From an uncultured Collinsella sp. (GTDB lineage: Bacteria > Actinomycetota > Coriobacteriia > Coriobacteriales > Coriobacteriaceae): a stretch of 33,029 nucleotides of DNA. The notes under the pieces are model-generated. The model was given only the letters and a program-made list of their open reading frames with translations. It was not told where the DNA came from and did not search any database. The DNA lies in contig CAAETD010000002.1 in assembly GCA_900758885.1 (NCBI GenBank), positions 1 to 33,029 of the forward strand. Direction: 5' to 3'. Each line of letters starts with the position of its first letter. Position 1 is the first letter of the stretch. Below, in pieces: positions 1 to 7,043 of the stretch. The translations under genes were made by a program, and so were the position numbers.

Positions 1-6
1 TTGAGT

Positions 7-77
7 GTAGTCATTGGGGTCATTCTTAAGGGGCGTTCTTAAACGACTAGTCATTAAAGAGCATCCCCAATGACTAC
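7..77. repeat. Small inverted-repeat element, copy 1
   Basis: The 13-base arms GTAGTCATTGGGG (7-19) and CCCCAATGACTAC (65-77) are perfect reverse complements. The interior carries CGTTCTTAAACGACTAGTC (34-52). The reverse complement of that 19-mer, again followed shortly by CCCCAATGACT, recurs at 4946-4976, so this is a dispersed repeat. No coding sequence is seen here. It may be a non-autonomous mobile or REP-like element. Confidence 0.6.
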
Positions 78-116
78 TTGCGACCAAGGCAACGTCGGTG
101 TCTTGGCAACGACAGC

Positions 117-216
117 GAAAACGCCCCTAAGCGAGCAAGGTGACGTGAAAGAGGAGGGCATTGACCTTTTGGTCATGCCCGACGATTGAACGTCAGATTG
201 CCGCTTAGGGGCGTTT
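117..216. other. Three-tier nested hairpin element
   Basis: Three nested pairings are visible. The outer arms are a perfect 15-mer pair (118-132 with 202-216), the middle pair is TGACGT (141-146) with ACGTCA (190-195), and the inner stem is GGGCATTGACC (156-166) with GGTCATGCCC (171-180) around a TTTT loop. Read on the minus strand, the outer stem ends in GGGGCGTTTT, so it could end transcription coming from lacC. It could also be a small structured RNA or a mobile element. Confidence 0.5.
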
Positions 217-229
217 GCAGCGTCGCGCC

Positions 230-257
230 GTTACGCGGTTTGATAAAACCGCGTAAC
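230..257 (-). terminator. Hairpin just after lacC
   Basis: A perfect 12-bp stem (230-241 with 246-257, GTTACGCGGTTT) closes a 4-base loop two bases after the lacC stop codon. There is no U tract on the minus strand, so termination may be weak or the hairpin may protect the mRNA 3' end. The nested element at 117-216 lies immediately downstream. Confidence 0.55.
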
Positions 258-258
258 C

Positions 259-1194
259 TTACAGTTCAGTCACGACAACGCTGTTGTAGATCTCATCCCA
301 GCGGTCCATGACCAGGTGACCGGTCTTGGGATCCATGGCGTTGAGCTTGCCGCAGGTATTGGCGGTCTTGAGCACCGTGACGTCGTCGGCACCAGCAGCA
401 ATGGCATGTGCAAAGCCGGCGATGGTCGAGTCGCCGGAACCCGTCGCGTTCACAGCCGCAATCGCGGGCGTCTTGGCGCGGAACGCGCGGCCCTCATGGA
501 AGCCCACCGAACCGGCAGCGCCCATCGAAACGACAACCCAGGGGATACCGGCAAAACGGTCATCGGCGGCAAGCGCCTCGCGCAGAGCATCGACATCATC
601 GGTCGTAAAGGACGTACCCAGTAGGCCGTTAATCTCGGTCAGGTTGGGCTTTACGAGCTCAGGCTTAGCGTCGGACTCCAACGCGGCCTCCAGCGATGCA
701 CCCGAGGTATCGAGCAGCACCTTGGCGCCCGCCTCCTCGGCGATCTTGACGAGTTCGGCATAGTAGCCGGCATCGACGCCACGCGGCAGCGAGCCCGAAA
801 GCGTCACAACGTCCGCCTTCGCTGCAAGCTCGGCAAACTTGGCCGTAAAGGCCTCGAGCTCGGCCGGGGCGATCTGCGGGCCGCTCTCCAGCAGCTCGGT
901 CTGATTGCCCTCGTGCAGAATATTCAAGCAAATGCGCGTCTCACCGGCGATGGGCACAAAGTCGTTCTTGACGCCGTCGGCATCCATAAGCTCGGCCATA
1001 TAGGCACCCATGTGGCCGCCGAGCAGACCGGTCGCGAGCACATCGTCGCCCAACTGCAGCAGCACACGACTCACGTTGAGGCCCTTGCCGCCAGCGGTCT
1101 TTTCGGGCGTCACACGGTTAACATCGTCGATGATCAGCTTGTCGAGCTGATAGCGCGTATCAATCGACGGGTTCATGGTAACGGTCAGAATCAT
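259..1194 (-). CDS. lacC: Tagatose-6-phosphate kinase LacC
   Basis: A PfkB-family sugar kinase predicted to phosphorylate D-tagatose-6-phosphate to tagatose-1,6-bisphosphate with ATP. The 311-residue protein begins MILTVTMNPSIDTRY and keeps the family landmarks: DVNRV..KTAGGKGLN near residues 24-40, SGSLPRG near 133-139, and the ATP/anion-hole motif NATGSGDS near 249-256 with the probable catalytic base Asp255. Length and sequence fit LacC rather than fructose-1-phosphate kinase. The start at 1194 is chosen because AGGAG lies about 6 bases upstream; a longer reading frame to 1236 lacks such a site. It is the last gene of the lacA-lacB-lacX-lacC set, 53 bases after lacX. FruK-like 1-phosphofructokinase is the main alternative, but the lacAB context argues for LacC. 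Confidence 0.88.
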   Translation of the reverse strand: MILTVTMNPSIDTRYQLDKLIIDDVNRVTPEKTAGGKGLNVSRVLLQLGDDVLATGLLGGHMGAYMAELMDADGVKNDFVPIAGETRICLNILHEGNQTELLESGPQIAPAELEAFTAKFAELAAKADVVTLSGSLPRGVDAGYYAELVKIAEEAGAKVLLDTSGASLEAALESDAKPELVKPNLTEINGLLGTSFTTDDVDALREALAADDRFAGIPWVVVSMGAAGSVGFHEGRAFRAKTPAIAAVNATGSGDSTIAGFAHAIAAGADDVTVLKTANTCGKLNAMDPKTGHLVMDRWDEIYNSVVVTEL

Positions 1195-1247
1195 GTTGAA
1201 CTCCTGTTCCGGGGCGGCATGACCCGCCCCAAACATACGATAACTCG

Positions 1248-2129
1248 TTAAAGGATCTCGATCTCAAAGCCGCGGGTAACAGTCTCCCCCGGCTTGGCCA
1301 CCAGGCAGCCACGCTTGTGCTCCAGGATATCGTCCTCGTCGGAGCAGGTGGACAGGCCGCCCCACGGTTCCACGGCCACAAAGTCACCCTCGGGCTTGCT
1401 CCACACAATCAGGTACGGCATATCGGGAAACGTCAGGCGCACGCCCTTGTCCTCGGTCTTCTTGGTCAGCGTAACCACGCGGCTCTCGAGCACGTCGAAG
1501 ATGGTCTCCGCGAAGTCAAAGAGTTCGTGGGTCAGCGGCAGGTCATGGCCAACCATCGGGTTCTTGCTGCGATGCTCAACATCAATCAGGCCCGTCGAGG
1601 GAACGGCAGTACAGAGCTCGGCGGCCTCGCGCTGCTCAAAACGGAGCTCGTAGTCGTCATAGGACTCGCCCTCGTCAAGCGGGCACTTAAAGCCAGGGTG
1701 ACCGCCCACAAAGAACGGCATGTCCTCGGTGCCCTCATTGGTCACCTCGTACGACACGGCCACCTTTTCCGCATCGATCGTGTAACGAGCAACGATCTTA
1801 AACGGATACGGGTACTGCTCGAGCAACTCGGCATGGTCGGCAGAGCTTAGGCTCAGCGCGACCATGTTGTCGCCCTGCTCCTCGAGCTTCCACTCCTGTT
1901 TGCGAGCAAAGCCGTGACGGGCAAGCTTAACCTCGCGGCCGCCCATGGTCATTGCGCGACCGTCACGAAGGCCGCCGCAGATCGGGAAACAAATGGGTGC
2001 CTGGCCCGACCAGACCGCCGGGTCACCCTGCCACAGGTACTCACGGCCGTTGGCCGCAATAGAAGTGAACGACCCGCCCGCCGTGCTCAGTGCTACGCGG
2101 ATAGAACCGTTATCAAGAACAAACTCCAT
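1248..2129 (-). CDS. lacX: LacX-type aldose 1-epimerase-like protein
   Basis: A 293-residue galactose-mutarotase-like protein. It begins MEFVLDNGSIRVALSTAGGS and contains the sugar-binding fold pattern seen in LacX/YeaD-type proteins (GREYLWQGDPAVWSGQAPICFP near 27-48, GHPGFKCPLDEGE near 150-162). A role in interconverting anomers of a hexose or hexose phosphate is inferred from the family; the exact substrate is not known. The start at 2129 follows a GGAAGG-type ribosome site; the reading frame runs upstream to 2162 without one. It sits between lacB and lacC as in the lac operons of some Firmicutes. It differs clearly from the GalM at 17819, so the window has two mutarotase-type proteins. 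Confidence 0.8.
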   Translation of the reverse strand: MEFVLDNGSIRVALSTAGGSFTSIAANGREYLWQGDPAVWSGQAPICFPICGGLRDGRAMTMGGREVKLARHGFARKQEWKLEEQGDNMVALSLSSADHAELLEQYPYPFKIVARYTIDAEKVAVSYEVTNEGTEDMPFFVGGHPGFKCPLDEGESYDDYELRFEQREAAELCTAVPSTGLIDVEHRSKNPMVGHDLPLTHELFDFAETIFDVLESRVVTLTKKTEDKGVRLTFPDMPYLIVWSKPEGDFVAVEPWGGLSTCSDEDDILEHKRGCLVAKPGETVTRGFEIEIL

Positions 2130-2360
2130 AGGAGCCTTCCCTTTCTTACGACAGCCCGCCAAGTCAATAGGGCTGATAGAAAACCGGCCCGCGCCCCCTC
2201 ACAGAAACGCGAGCCGTCAATTGAAAAGCTGCAGAATACCGGGTCCCGCCAAAACGAAGCCCACAAGCTCAGCAAGCAAACGTGTTATCGGAGCTGCTCA
2301 CCGTACCAGAATGCTTCGCAACAACAGCGGTAACCCTGCAGGTACCCCCAACGTCAGCGA

Positions 2361-2461
2361 GCGGCGCTCAGGTGCCCCAGGTCGCCGCGAAAGAGGAGCG
2401 ACGCGTACTTCATGTACGCGAGCGACGGTTTGAGCGGCGAGATGGGGTGCCTGAGCGCCGC
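2361..2461. other. Long structured inverted repeat in the lacB-lacX gap
   Basis: The 376-base gap between lacX and lacB has no credible gene. Arms at 2361-2379 and 2443-2461 (GCGGCGCTCAGGTGCCCCA) pair over 19 positions with only two differences, both G-U compatible on one strand. Inside, GTCGCCGC (2381-2388) pairs with GCGGCGA (2434-2440), and GCGTAC (2403-2408) pairs with GTACGC (2414-2419). Two GAGCGAC repeats flank the innermost stem. It could be an intra-operon RNA that tunes lacX/lacC expression, or a mobile repeat. Confidence 0.55.
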
Positions 2462-2473
2462 GCAGCGTCGACC

Positions 2474-2502
2474 GGTCCGGCGTTCGGCAGAACGCCGGAA
2501 CC
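2474..2502 (-). terminator. Hairpin directly after lacB
   Basis: The stem CCGGCGTTC (2477-2485) pairs with GAACGCCGG (2490-2498) around a GGCA loop, with flanking GGT/ACC pairing, three bases after the lacB stop. There is no U tract, so it is more likely an attenuating or stabilising hairpin between lacB and lacX than a full terminator. Confidence 0.45.
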
Positions 2503-2505
2503 TAA

Positions 2506-3030
2506 TTAGTCGTGGTATTCGCCGCGGTCCCACTTCTCGAGGAACTCGTCAAAGAAGTGCGGGTCAGCCTGAGCCTCAGCGTCGGCCTTATTGCAGGCAT
2601 CGATCTTGGCAATCAGGGCATCGTGCTCGGGGGTCTTCTCGTAGGGCTCCTCCAGGAAGGCAAGCATGATATCGGCCATCAGGAACTCGCCGGTGATCTT
2701 GCCGCCAAAGCCCACGATGTTGGCGTTGAGCTCGCGACGGGCATACAGGGCAGAGGTCATGTCGCGAACCAGGGCGCAGCGGGCGCCGGGAACCTTGTTG
2801 ACGGCGTTGGTGATGCCGATGCCGGTGCCGCAAAGGGCCACGCCAAAGTCGGCCTTGCCGCTGGCAACAGCCTCGCCCACGGCCTTACCGTAGATGGGAT
2901 AGTGCGTACGGGTGTGGCTGTAGGTGCCGCAGTCGAGCACCTTGTAGCCAGCCTGCTCCAGGCGGTCGGCCAGATAGATCTTCTCGTCCGTAACGATATG
3001 GTCGCAACCGATTGCGATGGTCTTCTTCAT
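2506..3030 (-). CDS. lacB: Galactose-6-phosphate isomerase subunit LacB
   Basis: One of the two subunits that convert D-galactose-6-phosphate to D-tagatose-6-phosphate in the cytoplasm. It belongs to the RpiB/LacAB sugar-phosphate isomerase family. The 174 residues show the LacB hallmarks: GCDHIVTD (8-15), TRTHYPIYGK (40-49), a Cys in ALCGTGIGITNAVNKVPG (Cys67, the expected catalytic residue), RDMTSALYARRELNAN, and a C-terminal ADPHFFDEFLEKWDRGEYHD block that is near-identical to Gram-positive LacB proteins. The start at 3030 has AAAGGA upstream. It lies 63 bases after lacA and must work with LacA. The identification is very secure. Confidence 0.97.
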   Translation of the reverse strand: MKKTIAIGCDHIVTDEKIYLADRLEQAGYKVLDCGTYSHTRTHYPIYGKAVGEAVASGKADFGVALCGTGIGITNAVNKVPGARCALVRDMTSALYARRELNANIVGFGGKITGEFLMADIMLAFLEEPYEKTPEHDALIAKIDACNKADAEAQADPHFFDEFLEKWDRGEYHD

Positions 3031-3093
3031 CAGAACGTCCTTTCGTCTGAATTCACAAGTTGAGGTAGAAGTTCGAGTTCTCGGTGGCTCTCG

Positions 3094-3522
3094 TTAGGCC
3101 ATCTTGTTGAGCATGTCGACACGGATCTGGTGACGGCCGCCGGCGTACCGGGCGCGCAGGAACTCGCGGGCGATCTTCTTGGCGACCTCGGTGCCCACAA
3201 CGCCCGGGCCCATGGTGACCATGCGCGAGCCGTTGTGCTCGCGGGTCATGTAGGCGGAACGCTCGTCGGAAATGTTGGCGACGACCATGCCCTTGATCTT
3301 GACGGCGGCCATATAGGAGCCGACGCCGTACTTATCGAATGCGAAGCCCTGGGAATCCTTGTGCTCCAGCAGGTCCTTGGCAACGGCGGTCGCGGAATCG
3401 ACAAAGTCCGCGGCAGGGGTCTCGGAATAGTCGACGACCTCGTGACCGTCGGCGATGAGCATCTCCTTGATGGACTCCTTCATCGACATACCGTCGGCAT
3501 CGGAAGCGATTACAACCCTCAT
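3094..3522 (-). CDS. lacA: Galactose-6-phosphate isomerase subunit LacA
   Basis: The partner subunit of LacB, of usual length (142 residues). It shows ASDADGMSMKESIKEML at the start, DFVDSATAVAKDLLE (39-53), KIKGMVVANISDERSAYMTREHNGSRMVTMG in the middle, and the highly conserved C-terminal GGRHQIRVDMLNKM. As is known for LacA, it lacks the catalytic cysteine loop seen in LacB, having FAFDKYGVGSYM instead, so activity needs the heteromer. The start follows a strong AAGGAGG site. It is the first gene of the minus-strand lacA-lacB-lacX-lacC group. Its upstream region (3523-3761) carries TGTTCA/TGAACA half-sites and the ACCGTTTACGG motif, listed separately. Confidence 0.97.
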   Translation of the reverse strand: MRVVIASDADGMSMKESIKEMLIADGHEVVDYSETPAADFVDSATAVAKDLLEHKDSQGFAFDKYGVGSYMAAVKIKGMVVANISDERSAYMTREHNGSRMVTMGPGVVGTEVAKKIAREFLRARYAGGRHQIRVDMLNKMA

Positions 3523-3616
3523 GACATCCTCCTTGAGAGATACGCAGGTGCGTAGTTTCTGTTTGGAAGTGTTGAATCGCGTTCAGGTCCGGGCATCTGA
3601 ATGTGCGGTTCTTCAC

Positions 3617-3704
3617 TGTTCATGTTTATTTGAACACATTCGAACATCTACGGCAACCATTATTTGTTTATCTTTGTTCTTTTTTGAACAAATACCGTTT
3701 ACGG
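3617..3704 (-). promoter_or_regulatory. lacA upstream region with operator-like repeats
   Basis: Visible sites are TGTTCA (3617-3622) with TGAACA (3631-3636), then a second half-site CGAACA (3641-3646), giving TGAACA-N4-CGAACA. There is also the inverted repeat TTTGTTC (3673-3679) / GAACAAA (3686-3692), and ACCGTTTACGG (3694-3704). The GAACA-type repeats are shared with the lacF upstream region, and ACCGTTTACGG occurs identically before the NagE-like gene. The probable readers are the LacR-type repressor encoded at 16849-17613 for the former and a global sugar regulator for the latter; both are inference. The rest of 3523-3761 holds no gene. Confidence 0.55.
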
Positions 3705-3761
3705 ATGATTGCTGACCGTTTGGGCCGGCACGGACGTAGCGACCACGTGTTCAACAAACAA

Positions 3762-3794
3762 AAGGGCGACCGAGAACGCGTCTCGGCCGCCCTT
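3762..3794 (-). terminator. Rho-independent terminator of the membrane protein gene
   Basis: The stem AAGGGCG-CCGAGA pairs with TCTCGG-CGCCCTT around ACGCG. On the minus strand it is followed by TTTTGTTTGTT. It separates the membrane protein gene at 3829 from the lacA control region. Confidence 0.85.
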
Positions 3795-3828
3795 CGGCGG
3801 TATTTCCCGGTATATACAGCTGTTTTAG

Positions 3829-4842
3829 CTACTCGGACTGCCCACCCTTTTTGGCATGCTTGGACGGAGCGCCCAGAAAGCGACCCGTCAAATAGTTCGC
3901 GGGACCGGAGATATCAATCCCCAACAGCGTGTGTCCCAGCCACAAAAACGCCGCGAGCACCAGCAATGGAATCACGCACGAGGTCACGATCATCACGATG
4001 ACGCCTTCGATAAGGTCGGTCACCTGCTGCACGATCTCGTCGGTCATCTGCTTGGCACCACTGGTTACCGACGTGACTAAGCTCGAGGCCCCGTCGGCAA
4101 GCTGCTCAAGCACGTTCTTGGACTCTGTGGACTCGGTCTTTTTCTTGCTTGTTTTGGAGCTGTCGCTATCTGCCGCACTCGCAGCGTCGGCCGCCTTTTG
4201 CTCGGCCGCCTCGATGCTAACGCGATACGTTTCGTCGACCTTTTGCGACACCCATACGCTTGCAGGTACCAACGCCATGCCGATCACGGCAACCACCAGC
4301 ACGCGCGTCGCCACACGGCGCAGGACGGCGCTCGTGCTCCAGCGCCCGTGAATGCCGAGCGACACCGCAAAGAGCACCAACGCAAACGGAATCAGGATGC
4401 CCAGCCCGACCGACCATAAAATGGTCAGCAGATATTTTTCGAGGTAGAGCACGGCAAGCACGATGCCCAAGTTACCCGAAAGCTGCGCGAGCTGCTCGGC
4501 AACCGGTGTTCCCGTATCACCCGGCAGCGCGGTAATGCCCGCAGACAGCGCCACGCACGAGGTCGTGAGCGCCAGTACGTTACCTTTCTTTTGATCGATG
4601 ACCTCGATGGTGGAGTCCCATGTTTTGGTATCGGCAAAATGCGGACGAGCCACAAAGCCCGACAGCAGCGCCAGTACCACGAGTGCAACGATAAAGCCAA
4701 TCTGCAGCTTTTTGTTTGCGCACACGACATCGGACAGGCTGGGCTGCAGCTCGGTTACCGTCGTGTGCTCGGTTATCTGGACAGGACGTCCATGAGCCAT
4801 CTCGTGCGCGTCTCTTTTTTGTATTGACCCGTTGTCCGGCAT
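3829..4842 (-). CDS. Multi-pass membrane protein of unknown function
   Basis: This 337-residue protein is not recognised. It has a hydrophilic N-terminus (1-45), probable membrane segments near 47-65, 122-160 (two), 177-198 and 278-303, and a weaker one near 85-106. Between the last two strong segments is a charged Lys/Ser/Glu/Ala-rich stretch (205-245). A basic tail (KHAKKGGQSE) ends it. The start at 4842 is supported by GAGGAGG 7 bases upstream, and a clear terminator follows the gene, so it is probably a single-gene unit. It sits between the lacA operon and lacF but nothing in the sequence ties it to lactose use. Coding is secure from the regulatory signals and length; function is unknown. 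Confidence 0.82.
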   Translation of the reverse strand: MPDNGSIQKRDAHEMAHGRPVQITEHTTVTELQPSLSDVVCANKKLQIGFIVALVVLALLSGFVARPHFADTKTWDSTIEVIDQKKGNVLALTTSCVALSAGITALPGDTGTPVAEQLAQLSGNLGIVLAVLYLEKYLLTILWSVGLGILIPFALVLFAVSLGIHGRWSTSAVLRRVATRVLVVAVIGMALVPASVWVSQKVDETYRVSIEAAEQKAADAASAADSDSSKTSKKKTESTESKNVLEQLADGASSLVTSVTSGAKQMTDEIVQQVTDLIEGVIVMIVTSCVIPLLVLAAFLWLGHTLLGIDISGPANYLTGRFLGAPSKHAKKGGQSE

Positions 4843-4945
4843 TTGGATACCTCCTCATTCCGGCCTGTATTGCGGATGGAAGTATACCCACCCAGTAAAA
4901 AACCGAACGGGAGGGCGTGCAGAAGCTCCAAGACTGCCCCCCAAG

Positions 4946-4976
4946 GACTAGTCGTTTAAGAACGTCCCCAATGACT
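4946..4976. repeat. Dispersed repeat, copy 2
   Basis: GACTAGTCGTTTAAGAACG (4946-4964) followed by CCCCAATGACT (4966-4976) matches, in the opposite orientation, the interior and arm of the element at 7-77. It lies in the gap between the membrane protein promoter and the lacF terminator. Confidence 0.6.
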
Positions 4977-4987
4977 GTCTCGGGATG

Positions 4988-5054
4988 AGTTGCGGTGGAA
5001 TAGGGATTGTTTTGCGCCCGCCGGCCCCTATTCAGTCCCCATTTCACCGCAACT
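4988..5054. repeat. Inverted repeat upstream of the lacF terminator
   Basis: AGTTGCGGTG (4988-4997) pairs with CACCGCAACT (5045-5054), and next to it GAATAGGG (4998-5005) pairs with CCCTATTC (5026-5033), leaving an 11-base asymmetric bulge. It follows directly on the dispersed repeat copy 2 and may be part of the same composite element. The 286-base gap 4843-5128 contains no gene. Confidence 0.5.
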
Positions 5055-5067
5055 TGGAGGAGGACAG

Positions 5068-5101
5068 AAAAAGCCCTGCCGCGGGTAGCGGCAGAGCTTT
5101 T
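5068..5101 (-). terminator. Terminator of lacF
   Basis: The stem AAAGC-CTGCCGC pairs with GCGGCAG-GCTTT around GGGTA. On the minus strand it is followed by TTTTTC. It lies 28 bases after the lacF stop. Confidence 0.88.
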
Positions 5102-5128
5102 GGAAGGGGACTTGGTTGTGAGGGCTCG

Positions 5129-5467
5129 TTAAGCGAGCTTGGCCTCGAGCTCGGCGATGCGCTTATAGGCATCGATGGTAAAGCGGGTCTGCTTCTCCAG
5201 GATCATAGTGGTCATGAGAGTGTCCTGAGCGTGAGCCATGATGAAGGTCATCTCCATCTCGCCACCGCCGGCCTCCTGCGAAAGCAGTTTGGTCTGCGTG
5301 TCGTGGGCACCGATGAGCGCATCGCTGGCATCCTTGTGCAGCTGTTCGGCCTTCTCAAAGTCACCCTCGCGAGCAGCATCGAGCGCTGCAAGCAGATCGG
5401 TCTGGGCGTCACCTGCGTATGCGACGATCTCGAATCCAACCATCGAGATTTCTTCTTTGGTTGCCAT
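5129..5467 (-). CDS. lacF: PTS lactose/cellobiose-family EIIA component LacF
   Basis: The soluble phosphocarrier that takes phosphate from HPr and passes it to the EIIB domain of LacE. The 112 residues match the PTS_IIA lac/cel fold (a three-helix trimer): MVGFEIVAYAGDAQTDLLAALDAAREGDF at 9-37, and the active-site segment MTFIMAHAQDTLMTT with the phosphorylated His79. Length is normal. The start has AAAGGA about 7 bases upstream. It is the only EIIA of this family in the window, although two EIICB proteins (7044 and 11865) are present, so it probably serves both. Its upstream region carries ACCGTTCAC-type and GAACA-type sites. Specificity for lactose over cellobiose is inferred from the neighbouring lac genes. 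Confidence 0.93.
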   Translation of the reverse strand: MATKEEISMVGFEIVAYAGDAQTDLLAALDAAREGDFEKAEQLHKDASDALIGAHDTQTKLLSQEAGGGEMEMTFIMAHAQDTLMTTMILEKQTRFTIDAYKRIAELEAKLA

Positions 5468-5590
5468 ATTGCGTTCCTTTCACATATGAACCAATGGAGA
5501 GCATCGCGTCCGGGCATACGCGCTGCGTTGTGTATGACAGAAACAATAACATTCAAACAAAAAAGAACAGCTCAAAACGTAATTTCGAAC

Positions 5591-5650
5591 TATGAACGGT
5601 CACTTTTCGCCCGTGAACGGTTTTTAAACCAATCTGAACAATATCGAACA
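5591..5650 (-). promoter_or_regulatory. lacF upstream operator cluster
   Basis: Reading the minus strand, ACCGTTCACGG lies at 5611-5621 and a second ACCGTTCAT at 5592-5600. On the plus strand, TGAACA (5635-5640), N4, CGAACA (5645-5650) reproduces the arrangement found before lacA at 3631-3646. The region lies between the lacI-type gene and lacF, so lacF probably has its own promoter here. Confidence 0.5.
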
Positions 5651-5681
5651 CAATTAGCGGCAACCCAAACAGGGCCGCACC

Positions 5682-6686
5682 CTAACGCAAATCGCGCACC
5701 GTATCGCCCTCTACGAGCACACCGGGAATCAGCATGTGCTCCACGCCAGACGCACCCCCATCGGCGCCGGCAATCTTGTCGACCGCCCACATGCCGACGC
5801 GCTTGTTGTCAAAGCGCACCGTGGTCAGGCGACGGTCGGGCACGATATCGCCCAGGCTGTCATCAACACCCACCACGCTCACGTCCTCGGGCACACGCCT
5901 TCCGCACGACTCGAGCCCACGAATGCAGCCGTAGGCCATGGCATCGTTGGAAGCATAAATGGCCGTACAGGTCGGATCTTCCGCCAGAGCCTGACCAGCA
6001 GCATATCCGCTCTGTGCCGTCCAATCCCCACGGACGAGTCGCGGCGGTTCAATACCATGCGCGCGCAATGTCTCGCGCCAGCCTTCCTCGCGCCGCATGC
6101 CCGAAAGCGAGCGCTCAGGACACGAAATAAAGTGCACGGTTTTGTGCCCCCGCCCCAGCAAGTACTCGACCACCTGGCGCGAGCAATCGAACTGGTCGTT
6201 ATCGACCGTTGAACAGAGCGGGTGCTCCAGCATCGTAACGAGCACCGTCTGCATGCCGGGCAGCGGCTCGAAGGTGCCAAAGTCCGCCGGCATGCGATTC
6301 ATGATCACGACCATGCCGTCTACCGGCAGCGCGCTCATACGCGACGATGCGCTCTCGAGGGTATAGGGATGTCCATCTACTTTAGTGAGGGTGATGGCAT
6401 AGCCATGTTTGTCGGCCGCGGCGGCAAAGCCCTCCATACGGTCGAGGTTGCCGGTACCGGTAATGTTGAACATGGCGACGCCGACGGTCTTAAACTTGCC
6501 ACGGCGCAGCGATCGACCGGCAAAATTGGGGCGATACCCCAGCTCGCGCATGGCGGCACGCACGCGCTCCTTGGTCTCGGGGCGCACACTGGGCGAATCG
6601 TGCACGGTGCGCGAGACCGTCTGCTCCGAGACGCCCGCGAGGCGCGCCACGTCTTTGACGGATACCGATTTTTTAACAGCGGCCAT
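5682..6686 (-). CDS. LacI-family transcriptional regulator (partner of lacE1-lacG1)
   Basis: A 334-residue LacI/GalR-type repressor. The helix-turn-helix is at about 8-30 (VSVKDVARLAGVSEQTVSRTVHD), followed by the hinge helix region (YRPNFAGRSLRRGK, 51-64) and a periplasmic-binding-protein-like effector domain (CSTVDNDQFDCSRQVVEYLLGRGHKTVHFI, ASNDAMAYG, VSVVGVDDS). It is transcribed divergently from lacE1, with paired AATGGCAACG-type operator candidates in between, so it probably controls lacE1-lacG1 and itself. The effector is unknown; a phosphorylated or free galactoside is the natural guess. The ribosome site before 6686 is weak (GAAAGA), but the family alignment supports this start. Only distant similarity to the second LacI-type protein at 10578 is seen. 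Confidence 0.9.
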   Translation of the reverse strand: MAAVKKSVSVKDVARLAGVSEQTVSRTVHDSPSVRPETKERVRAAMRELGYRPNFAGRSLRRGKFKTVGVAMFNITGTGNLDRMEGFAAAADKHGYAITLTKVDGHPYTLESASSRMSALPVDGMVVIMNRMPADFGTFEPLPGMQTVLVTMLEHPLCSTVDNDQFDCSRQVVEYLLGRGHKTVHFISCPERSLSGMRREEGWRETLRAHGIEPPRLVRGDWTAQSGYAAGQALAEDPTCTAIYASNDAMAYGCIRGLESCGRRVPEDVSVVGVDDSLGDIVPDRRLTTVRFDNKRVGMWAVDKIAGADGGASGVEHMLIPGVLVEGDTVRDLR

Positions 6687-6798
6687 AGGTCGATCTTTCT
6701 ATGTCAACGATGCCATTGGTGGCACCCTACGCAGTCAAATGAAACGTCTTCAAGTATATCTAACGCCTCCCCCACCATACGCTCACCACCCAAAACCT

Positions 6799-6984
6799 AC
6801 CGTTCACCGACATTTTTGCTTCCCCGAACGGCTTTTGTCGCCCAAATGTTAACGTTGCCATTGTGCAAACACAGAGCCACCGGGCGGCTCAAACGTTTAC
6901 GCGTAAGGAATCGACGGTTCGCAGGCACAGGAACCACCGGTTCGCGTCTTTTTTTGTGTCACAAAATGGCAACGTCAACATTTT
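6799..6984 (+). promoter_or_regulatory. lacI1-lacE1 divergent control region
   Basis: The 357-base gap 6687-7043 carries ACCGTTCACCG (6799-6809) and two near-identical operator-like sites in opposite orientation: AATGTTAACGTTGCCATT (6845-6862) and AATGGCAACGTCAACATT (6965-6982). After inversion the first reads AATGGCAACGTTAACATT, one base different from the second. Between them is AAACGTTT (6889-6896). This geometry fits looping or dual repression by the adjacent LacI-type protein. The ribosome site AGGAG is just before lacE1. Confidence 0.6.
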
Positions 6985-7043
6985 GGCAACCGAACGTCAA
7001 AAGCTACCATCGTTGCTAACCCACCGACTCTTAGGAGCATTGC

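Noticed and set aside
4985..6130. 381-codon plus-strand frame across the lacF region
   Set aside because: It runs antisense through lacF, its terminator, its promoter region and the 3' end of lacI1. Its translation is low-complexity Arg/His/Pro-rich without any recognised domain.
5682..6686. Naming the LacI-type genes lacI
   Set aside because: Membership of the LacI/GalR family is clear, but orthology to E. coli lacI and the effector are not supported by the sequence.
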